Below are positions 21,960-32,629 of a stretch of DNA of 64,000 bases, piece by piece (position 1 is the stretch's first letter; each line of letters starts with the position of its first letter). Source of the stretch: Lepas anatifera. Lineage: Eukaryota > Arthropoda > Thecostraca > Lepadidae. Location: the NCBI GenBank assembly GCA_034440635.1, contig JAOTON010001599.1:1-64000 (forward strand). Reading direction: 5' to 3'. Both the position numbers and the translations under genes were made by a program. Under the pieces are notes generated by a model. It saw only the letters and a program-made list of their open reading frames with translations. It was not told where the DNA came from and searched no databases.

Positions 21960-22735
21960 GATGAAATTTGATTATACCACCTTATTGCTCCTGGAAATAG
22001 AGTGACAGATATTGACAAATCTGCCAGCTCACTTACGATGCTAGGGGAAAATCTTAGAGCTTATAAATTGTTTAACTCGATGCCCGTACAAACCGCATTA
22101 TATTTTGCCATATCACTCACAGGTGAAATAAATGCTGCTTCATGTTGCTCCTGTTGGATATATCAAACAATGCCTATTTAGTACGTACTGCTATTAAGAT
22201 GAAGATAACAAAAAGGTATACTGTAGTCGACATCATCAATTTAAGATGCCTTCGAAAGCATATGGATGACCCAAACACTTGTAACCATTTGAAAACTACC
22301 GACGTGGTCCCACTTCATATGTGATATCCCCTTTCTCTCAAAAGCACTTCGTCCATTTTTGAGAGTGCAGGTATCGTCCTCCGGGCGGCTGTGGCCACCA
22401 ATAAAACACGAGGAGTTCAATAGAACTGGCAAAGTTCCGCAGCTCAATGGATGTACTTCCGCCGTTTTTGTTTTTGTTTTTGCAAGTATGAACTGGGAGC
22501 CTTCCCTGGGACTTTGAAGTTTTTGGAGAGTCTTGCCTATAGCATGTCGTCCTGAAGCTTGTTTGGGCTTGATAAGTTATGAAAAGATGTGCAAACATTG
22601 CTCAAGATGAGCAAATTATGTAAGAATAATTTTTATTTTATTTTGGAGGCCCTGGTACACCGTAATGTCACTAGATATAGCTCCAGCCCAAGGCTAGGAG
22701 GAGGACTTGCTCCATCTAGCCTTTCCTCACTTCAC
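21960..22735. other. No gene seen
   Basis: AT-rich DNA, no supported feature. Confidence 0.4.
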
Positions 22736-22740
22736 ATGAA

Positions 22741-22815
22741 AACAATTGAAGTTTCTCCAAGAGAGCTCTTGAAAGAGAGCTTTCTCAATTGAAGTTTCTC
22801 AAGAGAGCTCAAGAG
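22741..22815. repeat. Short tandem duplication
   Basis: CAATTGAAGTTTCTCCAAGAG recurs 40 to 50 bases later as CAATTGAAGTTTCTCAAGAG, with GAGAGCTC palindromes inside each unit. Confidence 0.75.
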
Positions 22816-22970
22816 AGGAAACACAGTTCCAAAAATAGGGAGGCTTTTGTAGTAGAACTGGATGCATTTTGATGGAACTATTGATGATCGATAGATCGAT
22901 CAGAGGCATTCAGCGCTGTATCTAGACTGGTGTCTTGTGGTGGAAGAACGGAGCACAAAATCATGAAAAC

Positions 22971-23824
22971 ACCCATAGTCTCCTCAGTTTGGTTCATGGT
23001 TTTGGTGAAATAAATTATTGAAAGGTTTGATACTACGCAAAGCCAAAGGTTGTATTTATCATACGACCGGTTTTGGAGCCATCTCGGTACCATTATCAAG
23101 TGACAAAAACAAGATATAATAACACACACTATATAGCTACACAGTACATATTTCGGTAAACTCTGTCTAATCGAAAGAATACGAGGATCAAGGAAGAAAA
23201 CACTCACGCGTTATATTTTATATTTGAGCAACTAGCAGCATCCAGGGGTTGCGCTCCGGCTTTTTGCCTATGCCAAAAATGGCAACCTCAAATCTGGCAT
23301 TCACCATGGTGATGACGTCAGCGATTGCCTAGAGTTGCTTAGCAACGCATTGTCGCTGAGCATTGTAGAAGACGGGGCTATCAAGAGATAAGTTACGTGT
23401 TAGGGGCAATAATACTGTTTTTTGAGAACGTGGGGTAATAAATTTTGGATCTACCTCTCGTCAGATGCATCTTGAAACCGTAAAACACTCCACGATCCGT
23501 AGTCGATTCTCATTGAATGAATAGGCGGCTCCACCTTGAGAGCAACTGCTGACGTCATAAACGTAAAAGTCTCTAGAAACATAGGTTGCCATTTTTTGAG
23601 GGGGAGCGTTCTACCTCTACATTTAAAGGCCTTGGCAGCATCACAAAGACGATTCGACAGAGCTTACCGAAATATGTACTGTGTAGCTATGTTGTAGTGT
23701 GTGTTATTATATCTTGTGTTTGTTACTTGACAATGGGACCGAGATGGTTCCGAAACCGGTCGTATGATAAATACAAACTTTGGCTTTGCGTAGTATCAAA
23801 CCTTTTAATAACCCATAGTCTCCT
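22971..23824. mobile_element. Penelope-like element with inverted terminal repeats
   Basis: A 14-bp direct repeat ACCCATAGTCTCCT flanks the element (22971-22984 and 23811-23824) as a target-site duplication. Inside it, ~160-bp inverted repeats (23015-23175 and 23648-23810) share AAAGGTTTGATACTACGC, TTTATCATACGACCGGTTTT and TACACAGTACATATTTCGGT. A ~30-base extension separates the left duplication from the left arm. Inverted terminal repeats, a one-sided tail and a variable duplication are typical of Penelope-like retroelements. The ~470-bp middle has no reverse transcriptase or GIY-YIG frame, so the copy is non-autonomous or deleted. The arm contains a hammerhead-like GAAAC element. Confidence 0.6.
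23722..23774 (+). other. Hammerhead-ribozyme-like motif in terminal repeat
   Basis: CTTGACAATG precedes a short helix GGGACC-loop-GGTTCC followed by GAAACCGGTCG. The layout resembles the core of hammerhead motifs known from Penelope-like elements (CUGANGA, stem II, GAAA), but the first box is not canonical, so cleavage activity is doubtful. The other arm carries the same structure on the minus strand with CTTGATAATG and an AAAAC at the second box. Confidence 0.3.
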
Positions 23825-24061
23825 TTTTATTCAATACAAACACGAACTTCCCTTGGGTTCCACTTCAGAAATGATCCAGTCAGGTCTGAAGTTTGGTGCC
23901 GTCTGCGTGATGAAAATAAACAACGTACTCTGAGAAACATGCAGTAGCTTTTGGTCAGTGACAGCCATACAATAGAACACTAATTCCTTCCCGCGTCGCA
24001 AGCCTCGCTCTGGCCTGCGGTACACCGAATACAGAACCACCATTCGTTTGGAGGCAGATGA

Positions 24062-24165
24062 GTACACACACACACACTCTCTCTCCCTCCCTCTCTCCCT
24101 CGATTGCGCTTACATCTTCATCTCTCATCCATCTCCCTCTTCTCTTATCCCTCTTCCTCTCTGTT
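24062..24165. repeat. (CA)n/(TC)n-rich simple sequence
   Basis: ACACACACACAC is followed by CTCTCTCCCTCCCTCTC-type pyrimidine-rich DNA. Confidence 0.85.
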
Positions 24166-24600
24166 TCCCAGGCCTGCGTCGCGCGCTGCGCGGGGGCACA
24201 GATGTTTGAACGCCGACGTTCGGCCCCGGCCGGCGGCCGCCCGTCGCGCGCAGCACAGTTCAGTGTCTCTCTGGAAAGGCTGAAGAAGCACGGCTGCCGC
24301 CATCGCTCCGTGGCCAGCGTGTCAGTGCGTGGCGCGAGGGGTGTCGCTGTCGTGCGTGTCCCGGGTTTGACCGTGACGGTCAGGCGGGCCGTTTCGTGGT
24401 GTGCTGTTGCGAGGGAGAGACACACTGAGTAGTGAGACGAGGCTGCGGGCATCAGCCAGGACCACAGCGTCGGGTGGCCTACTTCTCATCTCCACGGACG
24501 CCCGAATTCCGGACCGAATGCTGCGCCGGAGATAGGGAGCAGGCGAGGCACCCAGCAGCTAGAGCTTCTCCCAACCAACCGGCTGGTATGTAAATAAATA
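24166..24600 (+). other. CpG-rich block; possible promoter or first exon
   Basis: Strong local GC and CpG enrichment (for example GTCGCGCGCTGCGCGGGGGC) follows a pyrimidine tract. CGGCTGGTATGTAAAT near 24582-24597 would serve as a splice donor. No convincing start codon or homology links it to a gene. This is compositional evidence only. Confidence 0.2.
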
Positions 24601-24728
24601 ACATATTTATGAGAATCCGACTGGTCACTGTGCTCGGTTTTACGTGTTCCCACATTGACAGAACCAGAAGGGCTGCAGGAAGGAGCGTGATAAGATGATA
24701 CTTGTTGTTTGGCCCACCCACTGATGGA

Positions 24729-24890
24729 CCGGGGTAGCGTAGTGATTAACTCCTTGGACCTCCATCCATCCCTGCTCGGAACGTGGGCTCGGATCTCGCC
24801 ACGCGTGTCCGTATCCTGGCTGGCCCGGTGCGGCCCGTAAGAAATGATGCTTAAGCATCAAATCCCTCGCGCTATCGGGTAACAGGTACA
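24729..24890 (+). repeat. tRNA-like SINE head
   Basis: GGGTAGCGTAGTGATTAA resembles an A box and GGGCTCGGATCTCGCC a B box, about 52 bases apart. There is no pairing acceptor. It probably belongs to a second, different tRNA-derived SINE. Confidence 0.4.
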
Positions 24891-24899
24891 AGGAATAGA

Positions 24900-26160
24900 C
24901 GAGTTAAGATTACAGAACAGTAAACAATGAAAACAATTCCTCGGACGCTAATAAGTGAAGGAAAAAAGTGTTGTGGGAAACAACTGTTTAAATAATAAAC
25001 TATCTATGTCTAGCACACATATTATTACTGTACTATAGGCACGTGATACGTTTGGACAAGATTAGTTACTGATAATTGGTCAAAGTATTAATAGCAGCGA
25101 AGTAAGCTTAGGTATTAGGATATGTGATAGTAGACTTTCTAAGCAAAGTAGACTTTAAAAGCATGTAGCCAAAACGTATACCATTTGGGTTTACATTTCG
25201 GGGTATGTGCGTTTTGTTTGTGGCAAGCAGTGTCGCTGATGAATGCACAATTACAGTAAAGTGTACCGGACAGCAAACAACTGAGGGCTAAAACTGAGGG
25301 AAAACATGACGCGATTCTAGTGCTCTAGATTTGCCAACTGCGCGTATGACAAATCTAGGCGCAGAGTAGTCAGAAACCTGAGGCCCTAGCTTCAATTTTT
25401 TATTGCTCATGCGGATAAAAATGTTCAGGAACTAAAACTCCACACCATCAGTTATGTGGTCTGTGACTTATTTTTGCAATCGAGGCAGCGTCTTGAAAAA
25501 AACCCTGATCGAAAAAAGCTAAATATGCATCCTTGCATTGGAAGTGCTGGCAAAGCAAAAACATACCTTATTTTCCCACATTGAGGTGATTTCGTGTGTG
25601 GTTTCGACCTACCTGCTTCTTGAAAATAGTTTCTTACATATAAAAATATAAATAGTGAACTTTTTTCTGGAATGTTCTTTCTGAACCCACTGCGACATAA
25701 GATTAAAGGAAATAAGGGGAGATAGAACAGGCGGTGTCTGCCGATTTACACCACGGGAAACGTTACGACCCTCTGAAATTGCAGACTCACTGAACTTGTT
25801 ACTCCTTTTAAATGGCCATAAAACAGTTTTAGCGCCCTGAGAGAGGTAACCACCTGTCTTTTACCCCCCCTGCAGATTTATCCGTCTGCCAGTATGGCTG
25901 CCTGCCTCTTTCATCTGCCCTTATACTATTTAAATGAGGACGGTATTATGATATGTTTCGTAACTTGAATAAAAAACCAGATACTCATGTTCTTTCATAG
26001 CGGAGAAGTCCATTTCAATACCTTCCTAGTTTAAGCAGCTCCATTTATGTATTTTTGTCTATTTTAATGCTTTTTTTCCTCTACCATTGATTGGCGGCCA
26101 ATGTAGAGCTTCAGGGTATTATACGCTCCGCTGAGCCGCGGATATTCCATTGATTGGGCT
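24900..26160. other. No gene seen
   Basis: AT-rich, long stretch without a long open frame or repeat. An intron or intergenic spacer would look like this. Confidence 0.5.
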
Positions 26161-26410
26161 ACTGCAGCGTTGCCGGCATCTGTCGGGGACGGTTCAGACC
26201 ACGCGGGTGTTTCTGTGTACTCGGCCGGCTTGTTAAGGGCACGGGCTCGCCGAGTTTCCTCACCGGCTGCCGATGCCGTCCAATCAGAGCCACGTGGGGA
26301 CGCTGACTCAGTCGCTGAGGGAGTGCAGTCTGCTCACTCTCAGCGGCGTAATGAAGCAGCGGCCCGACTCGTCCCGGAACGATATGACTCACTTCATCAC
26401 CTGGCTCACA

Positions 26411-26783
26411 GCTGTGGTACTCACACGTCACAGTCGTGGTACTCACACGGCAGACAGGCGTGGTACTCACACGTCACAGGCGTGGTACTCACACGGCAGA
26501 CAGGCGTGGTACTCACACGTCACAGTCGTGGTACTCACGCGGCAGACAGGCGTGGTACTCACACGTCACAGTCGTAGTACTCACACATCACAGGCGTGGT
26601 ACTCACCCGGTTCACAGGCGTGGTACTCACACGTCACAGTCGTGGTACTCACCCGGTTCACAGGCGTGGTACTCACCCGGTTCACAGGTGTGGTACTCAC
26701 ACGTCACAGTCGTGGTACTCACCCGGTTCACAGGCGTGGTACTCACGCGGCAGACAGGCGTGGTACTCAAGCGTCACCGGCGA
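26411..26783. repeat. 22/24-bp minisatellite, ~16 units
   Basis: Units all begin CGTGGTACTCAC and end in one of three tails: ACGTCACAGT, ACGGCAGACAGG, or CCGGTTCACAGG. The tails alternate non-randomly. Open frames through it (up to 248 codons) read the same V/L/T/R and G/T/H words in every frame and are artefacts of the array. Confidence 0.9.
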
Positions 26784-27390
26784 ACAACGCCCGTAAACCC
26801 GATACTGCCCATCAGTTTGTCACAGCTTATACCGCAGTCAAGATGCTGTGTGTGCCGTTTCATTTTTATGGCCCTCGTACCGACAGCTGGGGCCTGTTTC
26901 AGCGCCATCGCCAATTTCAGCGACCGGCTGGGTTTAGTGCGTCATATAGCCTAGCACAGCGGGTACACTCTGCAGCTGTCTGCTGGGTCGTGGGTCTCGC
27001 GCTGGTGGCTCATTTGTAAAGGTGCGGGCCAGCGCCGATGGGGCTGGTCAGTTGTTAGGTAGATCCAGGGCTTACGATGGGAGGGCGCACTTTGGGAAGT
27101 GGTGCCATTTTGATCTGAAGGGGTCACCATTTGGGCCTAAAGGGGGCGCCATTTTGATCAGGGACACCAATTCTTAAGGTGAGATCTATCTGAAGGGTGC
27201 GGAAATACATCGTGGGGGAGGAGCGGGAAGCGTTGTATCGAGAAGGGTGTCGAGTGGGTCAATCATGGGAGGGGAACCTGCCCCTTGCCTCTCGACCCGC
27301 CTCTGGTGCAGCTACATTGGTGTAGGGCTGTATTTCTTGGAACAGACTGCCGTTCCGGCTCGAGTTACCTGAGGCGGTATAATAGGCTGG
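26784..27390. other. No gene seen
   Basis: Between two arrays. Local repetition of GGGCGCNATTTTGATC is noted near 27085-27160. Confidence 0.4.
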
Positions 27391-27393
27391 TAT

Positions 27394-27690
27394 TGCTGGG
27401 TTGTGGGGACCTGCAGTGGTTGTGGGGACCTGTGGGGGCCTGTGGTGGCTGTGGGGACCTGTGGGGACCTGCGGTGGTTATGGGGACCTGTGGTGGTTGT
27501 GGGGACCTGCAGTGGTTTTGGGGACCTGTGGGGACCCGTGGTGGCTGTGGGGGCCTGTGGGGGCCTGTGGTGGCTGTGGGGGCCTGTGGTGGCTGTGGGG
27601 ACCTGCAGTGGTTTTGGGGACCTGTGGGGACCCGTGGTGGTTGAGAAAACCTGTGGGGACCTGTGGTGGCTGTGGGGACCTGCCGCGGCT
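27394..27690. repeat. ~19-bp G-rich minisatellite
   Basis: Degenerate units of GTGGTGGCTGTGGGGACCT with GGGGG runs and TGCAGTGGTTTTGGGG variants. The G-rich strand is plus, so the array could form G-quadruplexes. Confidence 0.9.
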
Positions 27691-27783
27691 CGAGTCAATT
27701 GAGTTGACCTCTGGCAGTGGAGCCTGGCCGGCGGAGGGTGGAGCCGAGCGCCTCTGGCGGCTGGCCGTCGGCCATGGCAGAGT

Positions 27784-28350
27784 CTAAGGGTGGCCAGTCA
27801 GACTACCAGTCATGGCGGAGTCTGAGGGTGGCCAGTCAGACCACCGGTCACGGTGGTGTCTGAGGGTGGCCTGTCAGACCACCAGTCACGGTGGTGTCTG
27901 AGAGTGGTCAGTCAGACCACCAGTCGTGGCGGAGTCTGAGGGTGGCCAGTCAGACCACCGGTCATGGCGGAGTCTGAGGGTGGCCTGTCAGACCACCAGT
28001 CACGGTGGTGTCTTAGGGTGGTCAGTCAGACCACCAGTCGTGGCGGAGTCTGAGGGTGGCCAGTCAGACCACCGGTCATGGCGGAGTCTGAGGGTGGCCT
28101 GTCAGACCACCAGTCACGGTGGTGTCTTAGGGTGGTCAGTCAGACCACCAGTCGTGGCGGAGTCTGAGGGTGGCCAGTCAGACCACCGGTCGTGGCGGAG
28201 TCTGAGGGTGGCCAGTCAGACCACCAGTCACGGTGGTGTCTTAGGGTGGTCAGTCAGACCACCAGTCATGGCGGAGTCTGAGGGTGGCCAGTCAGACCAC
28301 CGGTCATGGCGGGAGTCTGAGGGTGGCCTGTCAGACCACCAGTCACGCTG
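27784..28350. repeat. 38-bp minisatellite with 114-bp higher-order unit
   Basis: The 38-bp monomer contains GGCGGAGTCTGAGGGTGGCC then AGTCAGACCACC. Three monomer types (GTCGTGG, GTCATGG and GTCACGGTGGTGTCTTAGG) follow in a fixed order, giving a 114-bp higher-order repeat best seen from about 27920 to 28250. The 166-codon open frame at 27926 reflects its divisibility by three. Confidence 0.92.
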
Positions 28351-28359
28351 TCCGGGTCA

Positions 28360-30440
28360 GAGGGGCTCTCAGCTGGCCTGCGCAGGGGGATCCCAGCTTG
28401 CCTGGCTCAGAGGGGCTTTCAGCTGAGCTTCTATCTCTGTAGGGGCGTTAGTAGCTGGAGTGAAGGTGGACAGTAATGCCACAGAGACCACACACGTGCA
28501 ATGTAACTCAGTTGGTGAAACGTGACAGGAATAATTGCCTCTCCAGAACAGCTGATCTAGAGCTTGCCATCGCGGCTGTTGGTAGTTTTAAAACTGTCTT
28601 AGATACCTCTCCTGTCTGCTTGTTGCAACGACAAGCAGGAAACAGCAGCATTGTGGCCCCTACCTCCAGCCATATTCGCAAAAAGTCGATGACGCACATA
28701 TACCAGCAATGCGGGCGGGGCCGCCCCTCACACATCACGAGGTCAGCACCTTCACGACTCCACCGTCACCACACTCCACGGTGGTGCTGTAGCGGATCTG
28801 CCACCTGCTGTGGAGCACGTGTCCTGGTTGCCTGGCGAAGGACCTGGTGACCGGTGCGGTGCCGGATCCATTGACCGATGACCCTCCTGACTGGTGTCGG
28901 TGTCGTGTCGTGATGGCTGACAGCCTGCACGGAGGGTACGCCGCGTCACCCCTGCACGACGGCGCGTTATGATCGTCCGTATGCGCATCCGTAAAATGGT
29001 GGTCTTTTTATTCATTTATTTATTCCACAGCTCGCTATCGCTCCACATTACATGGCTATTTTGATATTGCATCGCTCAAATAAAACAGGTTCCGTCATTG
29101 GTATGTATCATACTTATGCAAAAACAACATACGCAGTGAAGTATGGTAGCCAAATAATTAAATTTCACCTGGTCTTATGTCCCCGCAGCCAGCTCGCCCC
29201 CTCCTGATTCGGGGTCGTGCTCTAAACTCTAAACTTGTGTGAGGCTGCCCACCCGTTATAAATAGTCCCTGTTTGATTTAGCTCCAATATCTTCAACACA
29301 AATGCAGTGTTGCCTCTTGCAGCACTTCTCTAATTTCGAAGTGTTTGCAGAAGTGAAGCAGAGTGGCAGCTGTTGTATGCCGCCTTGTCTATGAGGGCTT
29401 TCCAGAACCGGCCCAGAAGAGGAAGATCGCGACGGACTTGTGACAGTCCGGTCTGCCTGTCTGCCCGTCTGTTCTGCCCGTCGAAGGCCTGACGTAACTG
29501 GTTGTAATCAAACACCGTTTCTGCAAGCTTCGGGAAGGAAAAATAAAGACCACTGGGTCTTTTAGATACTGCTGAAATAAAACACGCACTCTTGATAAGG
29601 AACGTGTGGGTTATACTTTAAATGTCCATCAGTGTCACTAATGTGACTGGAACTGACGCTCTGGGATTTTAAACCAGCCAGTTCAGCGCGTGGGGTGGAC
29701 CGCTGCCTGTTGCAGGCTGGCACAAGGCCTGAAATGTTTCGGGAAACCCTGCTGTGCTGACGTATATGGGAAAATAGAGCTGTCCTACAATATGTTTGTG
29801 ATGAATCACGGGCCAATTGCCGCATGGCGACTCAATAAGCCCAGTAGCGGCAAAAGGCTGCTCATGAAAAACTGACGCCAAAAATACACAACCGTTAGGC
29901 AAGGGGTTTATGATGCACGTAGTTTCGGATCCTCAAATTTCCCCATTGTACTCACCGTTCAGATTCCCTATTTTGGAAGGAAAGTCGTTTCACGTGCCAT
30001 GTTACGCCTTTTCCTGAACGATGTAAAAGGCGTCAACGCGCCAACCAGCTCTTTTCACGGCTTGTACCAACGACTCTGTCGGCTTGGCTCTAATGTCGGA
30101 GGCGGAGACACGTGAGCTGATCGCAATTCGGGCCCTTTAATGGGGCAAAAACTGGACGGTTTATGTAGAGTGGTCAAACATTCTATACTCGAATGGACCC
30201 CTGGGCCATATTGGTGGATTGGATTCACCAGAGGATTCTGGTAGTTCTGACCTGGCTAATAGTATTGTTGTTGTTGATTGCATTGTTGTGCAGTGTTTTG
30301 AATTTGGAGTGATAATCATTGCGTGCAAATTACTTGGGCTAGTTTGATCGGTGAAACTGTACCAGTACCGTCTAAGGTCGGGATTTCCTTAAACATTCCA
30401 CACTATCAACCGGCGTTAGGAGCGACAGTCGATATCTAGT
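28360..30440. other. No gene seen
   Basis: Several short frames exist (for example 28476-28850), with no recognisable domain. There is a GC-rich patch at 28690-28980. No supported RNA gene. Confidence 0.4.
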
Positions 30441-30454
30441 GCCTGGGTTTCGTA

Positions 30455-30650
30455 TCACAGCTCTGTTCTGGAACTGGATTCTGTGTTGTAACTCTGTTTG
30501 AGGGTTCTGTACTGCAACTCTATTCTGACAAGCGGTTTCTGTGTTATAACACTGTTCTGACATGCGGTTTCTGTGTTATAACTCTATTTTGACACGTGAA
30601 CACCGTGTTACAAATATGTTCTGACGCGCGGGTTTCGAGTTACAGCTCCG
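30455..30650. repeat. ~33-bp degenerate tandem repeat
   Basis: TTCTGTGTTATAACTCTATT followed by CTGACANGCGG recurs about five times with heavy divergence. Confidence 0.65.
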
Positions 30651-31107
30651 TACATCTGGCATGCTTCTGGTCAGCTGACAGAAGTTGCGGGAAAAATACG
30701 TTCACCCATGTTGGGCAGCCATCCAGCTGGTCTCGCTCACATTCATAATTTTTTTGACTTCGGTTGTATTTGGTATCGATTCTCAGTTTGGAAGTGTTGG
30801 AAAATCGATATACCTAGGTATTTGCTAAATAAAACAGACGTTAACGGTCTTAGCTATTGGTATGATAAGATGGATAAATAGGTGTAGGAACCTCCAGAGT
30901 ATTATGGAGCCGTGGTGAGTTTTGAAGTTGTTTCTTTCCTGTCAACGCCATAGGATCATTGGTTACGATCTTTAGCATGGGGGCATGGTCCCGTGGGCTC
31001 TGTTCCTACACCTATGGATTGACATAGCATTTGCCTGAATGTGGAGGCATTGAACTTGGACATCATTCCATTTTATCTACTTCACTTCTTCCTCCAGCCT
31101 ATGTAGG

Positions 31108-31126
31108 AGAGAGAGAGAGAGAGGGG
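31108..31126. repeat. (GA)n microsatellite
   Basis: A GA run of about nine units, followed by G-rich sequence. Confidence 0.9.
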
Positions 31127-31239
31127 GAGTGCACTCTCCACATCTAGTAAGGTTACGGTTCAAATATTGCCAGGTCGTATTTGATGATTCTCCAGCTCGC
31201 CTTTAGTGTCATCCGCACAATATCGCTTCATTCGTATTC

Positions 31240-31530
31240 AGTGTGCACTTGCGCCGAGCGTCGGTCAGCTTTGAGTGTGTGTCGGCGGCCTCCGCGCCTG
31301 ACGCGTGTGCGGTTACCGGCTCGCCGTCGGCCCTCGACAAATTGCGCTCTTGCGCGTGACGTTTTCACACAGCCGCCGTCAGCCGAGCGGCAAAAACCTC
31401 GGCTGCAGCCACGACGTTCACGTGGGAACCTTGGACACCGGGCTTTGTTCGCTAGTTATTGCTCCCTGCGCGGTGACGCGCCGTGGGCGCTTACTCTGCG
31501 GCGCACAGCGGTGCCTTTTTCTGTTTTGGT
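31240..31530 (+). other. CpG-rich block; possible promoter
   Basis: It is dense in CpG (GCGCCGAGCGTCGGTCAGC and onward). TATTCAGTGTG near 31226-31236 resembles an arthropod initiator (TCAGT), but no downstream element or exon is convincing. A 278-codon open frame starting at 31181 runs through this block, a GA tract and a SINE, so it is not believed. Confidence 0.2.
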
Positions 31531-31590
31531 GAAACAAAAAGTAATGTCTGCTTTTAAATATGCGAATTTGGGAGAAAGAGGAATCCAGTC

Positions 31591-31597
<7 letters not shown>

Positions 31598-31622
<25 letters not shown>
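31598..31622. repeat. (GA)n microsatellite
   Basis: GA dinucleotide run of about 12 units. Confidence 0.95.
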
Positions 31623-31627
<5 letters not shown>

Positions 31628-31764
31628 TTTTCATATGCGAATGTATTTCTCAGCACGATACCCCTAAAATTGCACAGACTAGCAGAGGTCAAAGGTCCGT
31701 TTTCATCAGATGCGAGGTATGTAGTCAGATCAGAAATCATGTTAGCAGTAATCGAGTTTGCGTG

Positions 31765-31975
31765 CCCAGCAACTGGCCCACGGGAGTGGGTCCTGGGCAG
31801 GGAGGCCGTCTCTGTGCCTTGCGGGACGCTACATGTCAGATTTCAAATATACTTGCCCTGGCGGGATCCGGTTGCTCAGATGGTGGGGTTAGAGTTACTG
31901 AGACAAGTTCCGAGGAAAATTGAGGGAAATATATGTCCAAAAAACTCCAGCACAACTTATAAAGCATGCTGCTGC
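31765..31975 (+). repeat. SINE fragment, body only
   Basis: GCAGGGAGGCCGTCTCTGTG, CTTGCGGGACGCTACATG and GGTTGCTCAGATGGTGGGGT line up in order with the SINE at 18215-18330. The tRNA-like head is missing, as in 5'-truncated copies. Confidence 0.65.
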
Positions 31976-32184
31976 TCTGAAAGACAGTTTGGTGTGCACG
32001 GTCAGATTGTAGTTTGATCCGCGCTGAGACGCGCCAGCTGTTCTGTTCAGCACTTCTCGGTACTAATGACGCAATATAAGGCAGATTGCCGGGAGGCCGG
32101 TCCTCTGCTGGACATCGGCTGGGGCACAGGTGCCCCAGCCAGCTCGGCTAACCACTGCAGCTGGGGCTCCTAAGGTCCGCGCCA

Positions 32185-32618
32185 CTCCCGGCCCGGCTAC
32201 CTCCTGCAGCTGAGGCGCCCGCTCCACTTCTAGCCCGGCTACCTCCTGCAGCTGAGGCACCCTCTTCCGGCCCGGCTACTCCTGCAGCTGAGGGGCCCGC
32301 TCCACTTCTAGCCCGGCTACCTCCTGCAGCTGAGGCGCCCACTTCTGGCCCGGCTACCTCCTGCAGCTGAGGTGCCCACTTCTGGCCCGGCTACCTCCTG
32401 CAGCTGAGGCGCCCACTTCTGGCCCGGCTACCTCCTGCAACTGAGGCGCCCGCTCCACTTCCGGTCCGGCTGCCTCCTGCAGCTGAGGCGCCCGCTCCAC
32501 TTCCGGCCCGGCTGCCTCCTGCAGCTGAGGCGCCCACTTCCGGCCCGGCTGCCTCCTGCAGCTGAGGCGCCCACTCCACTTCCGGCCCGGCTACCTCCTG
32601 CAGCTGAGGCACTCACAA
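32185..32618. repeat. 37/42-bp minisatellite, ~12 units
   Basis: The unit CCCGGCTACCTCCTGCAGCT then GAGGCGCCCACTTCTGG comes in two length classes that differ by a ~5-bp insertion (GCTCC). Minus-strand open frames (A/G/S/R-rich) are array artefacts. Isolated related pieces extend left to about 32130. Confidence 0.9.
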
Positions 32619-32629
32619 CTAACTTTGTG

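Noticed and set aside
26170..27019. Open frames of 135-248 codons
   Set aside because: They span the 22/24-bp minisatellite, and the same words appear in each frame.
31181..32017. 278-codon open frame, the longest not confined to a minisatellite
   Set aside because: It runs through a CpG-rich block, a (GA)n tract read as an E/R run, and a SINE fragment. No domain is recognisable and the residue order shows no protein character.
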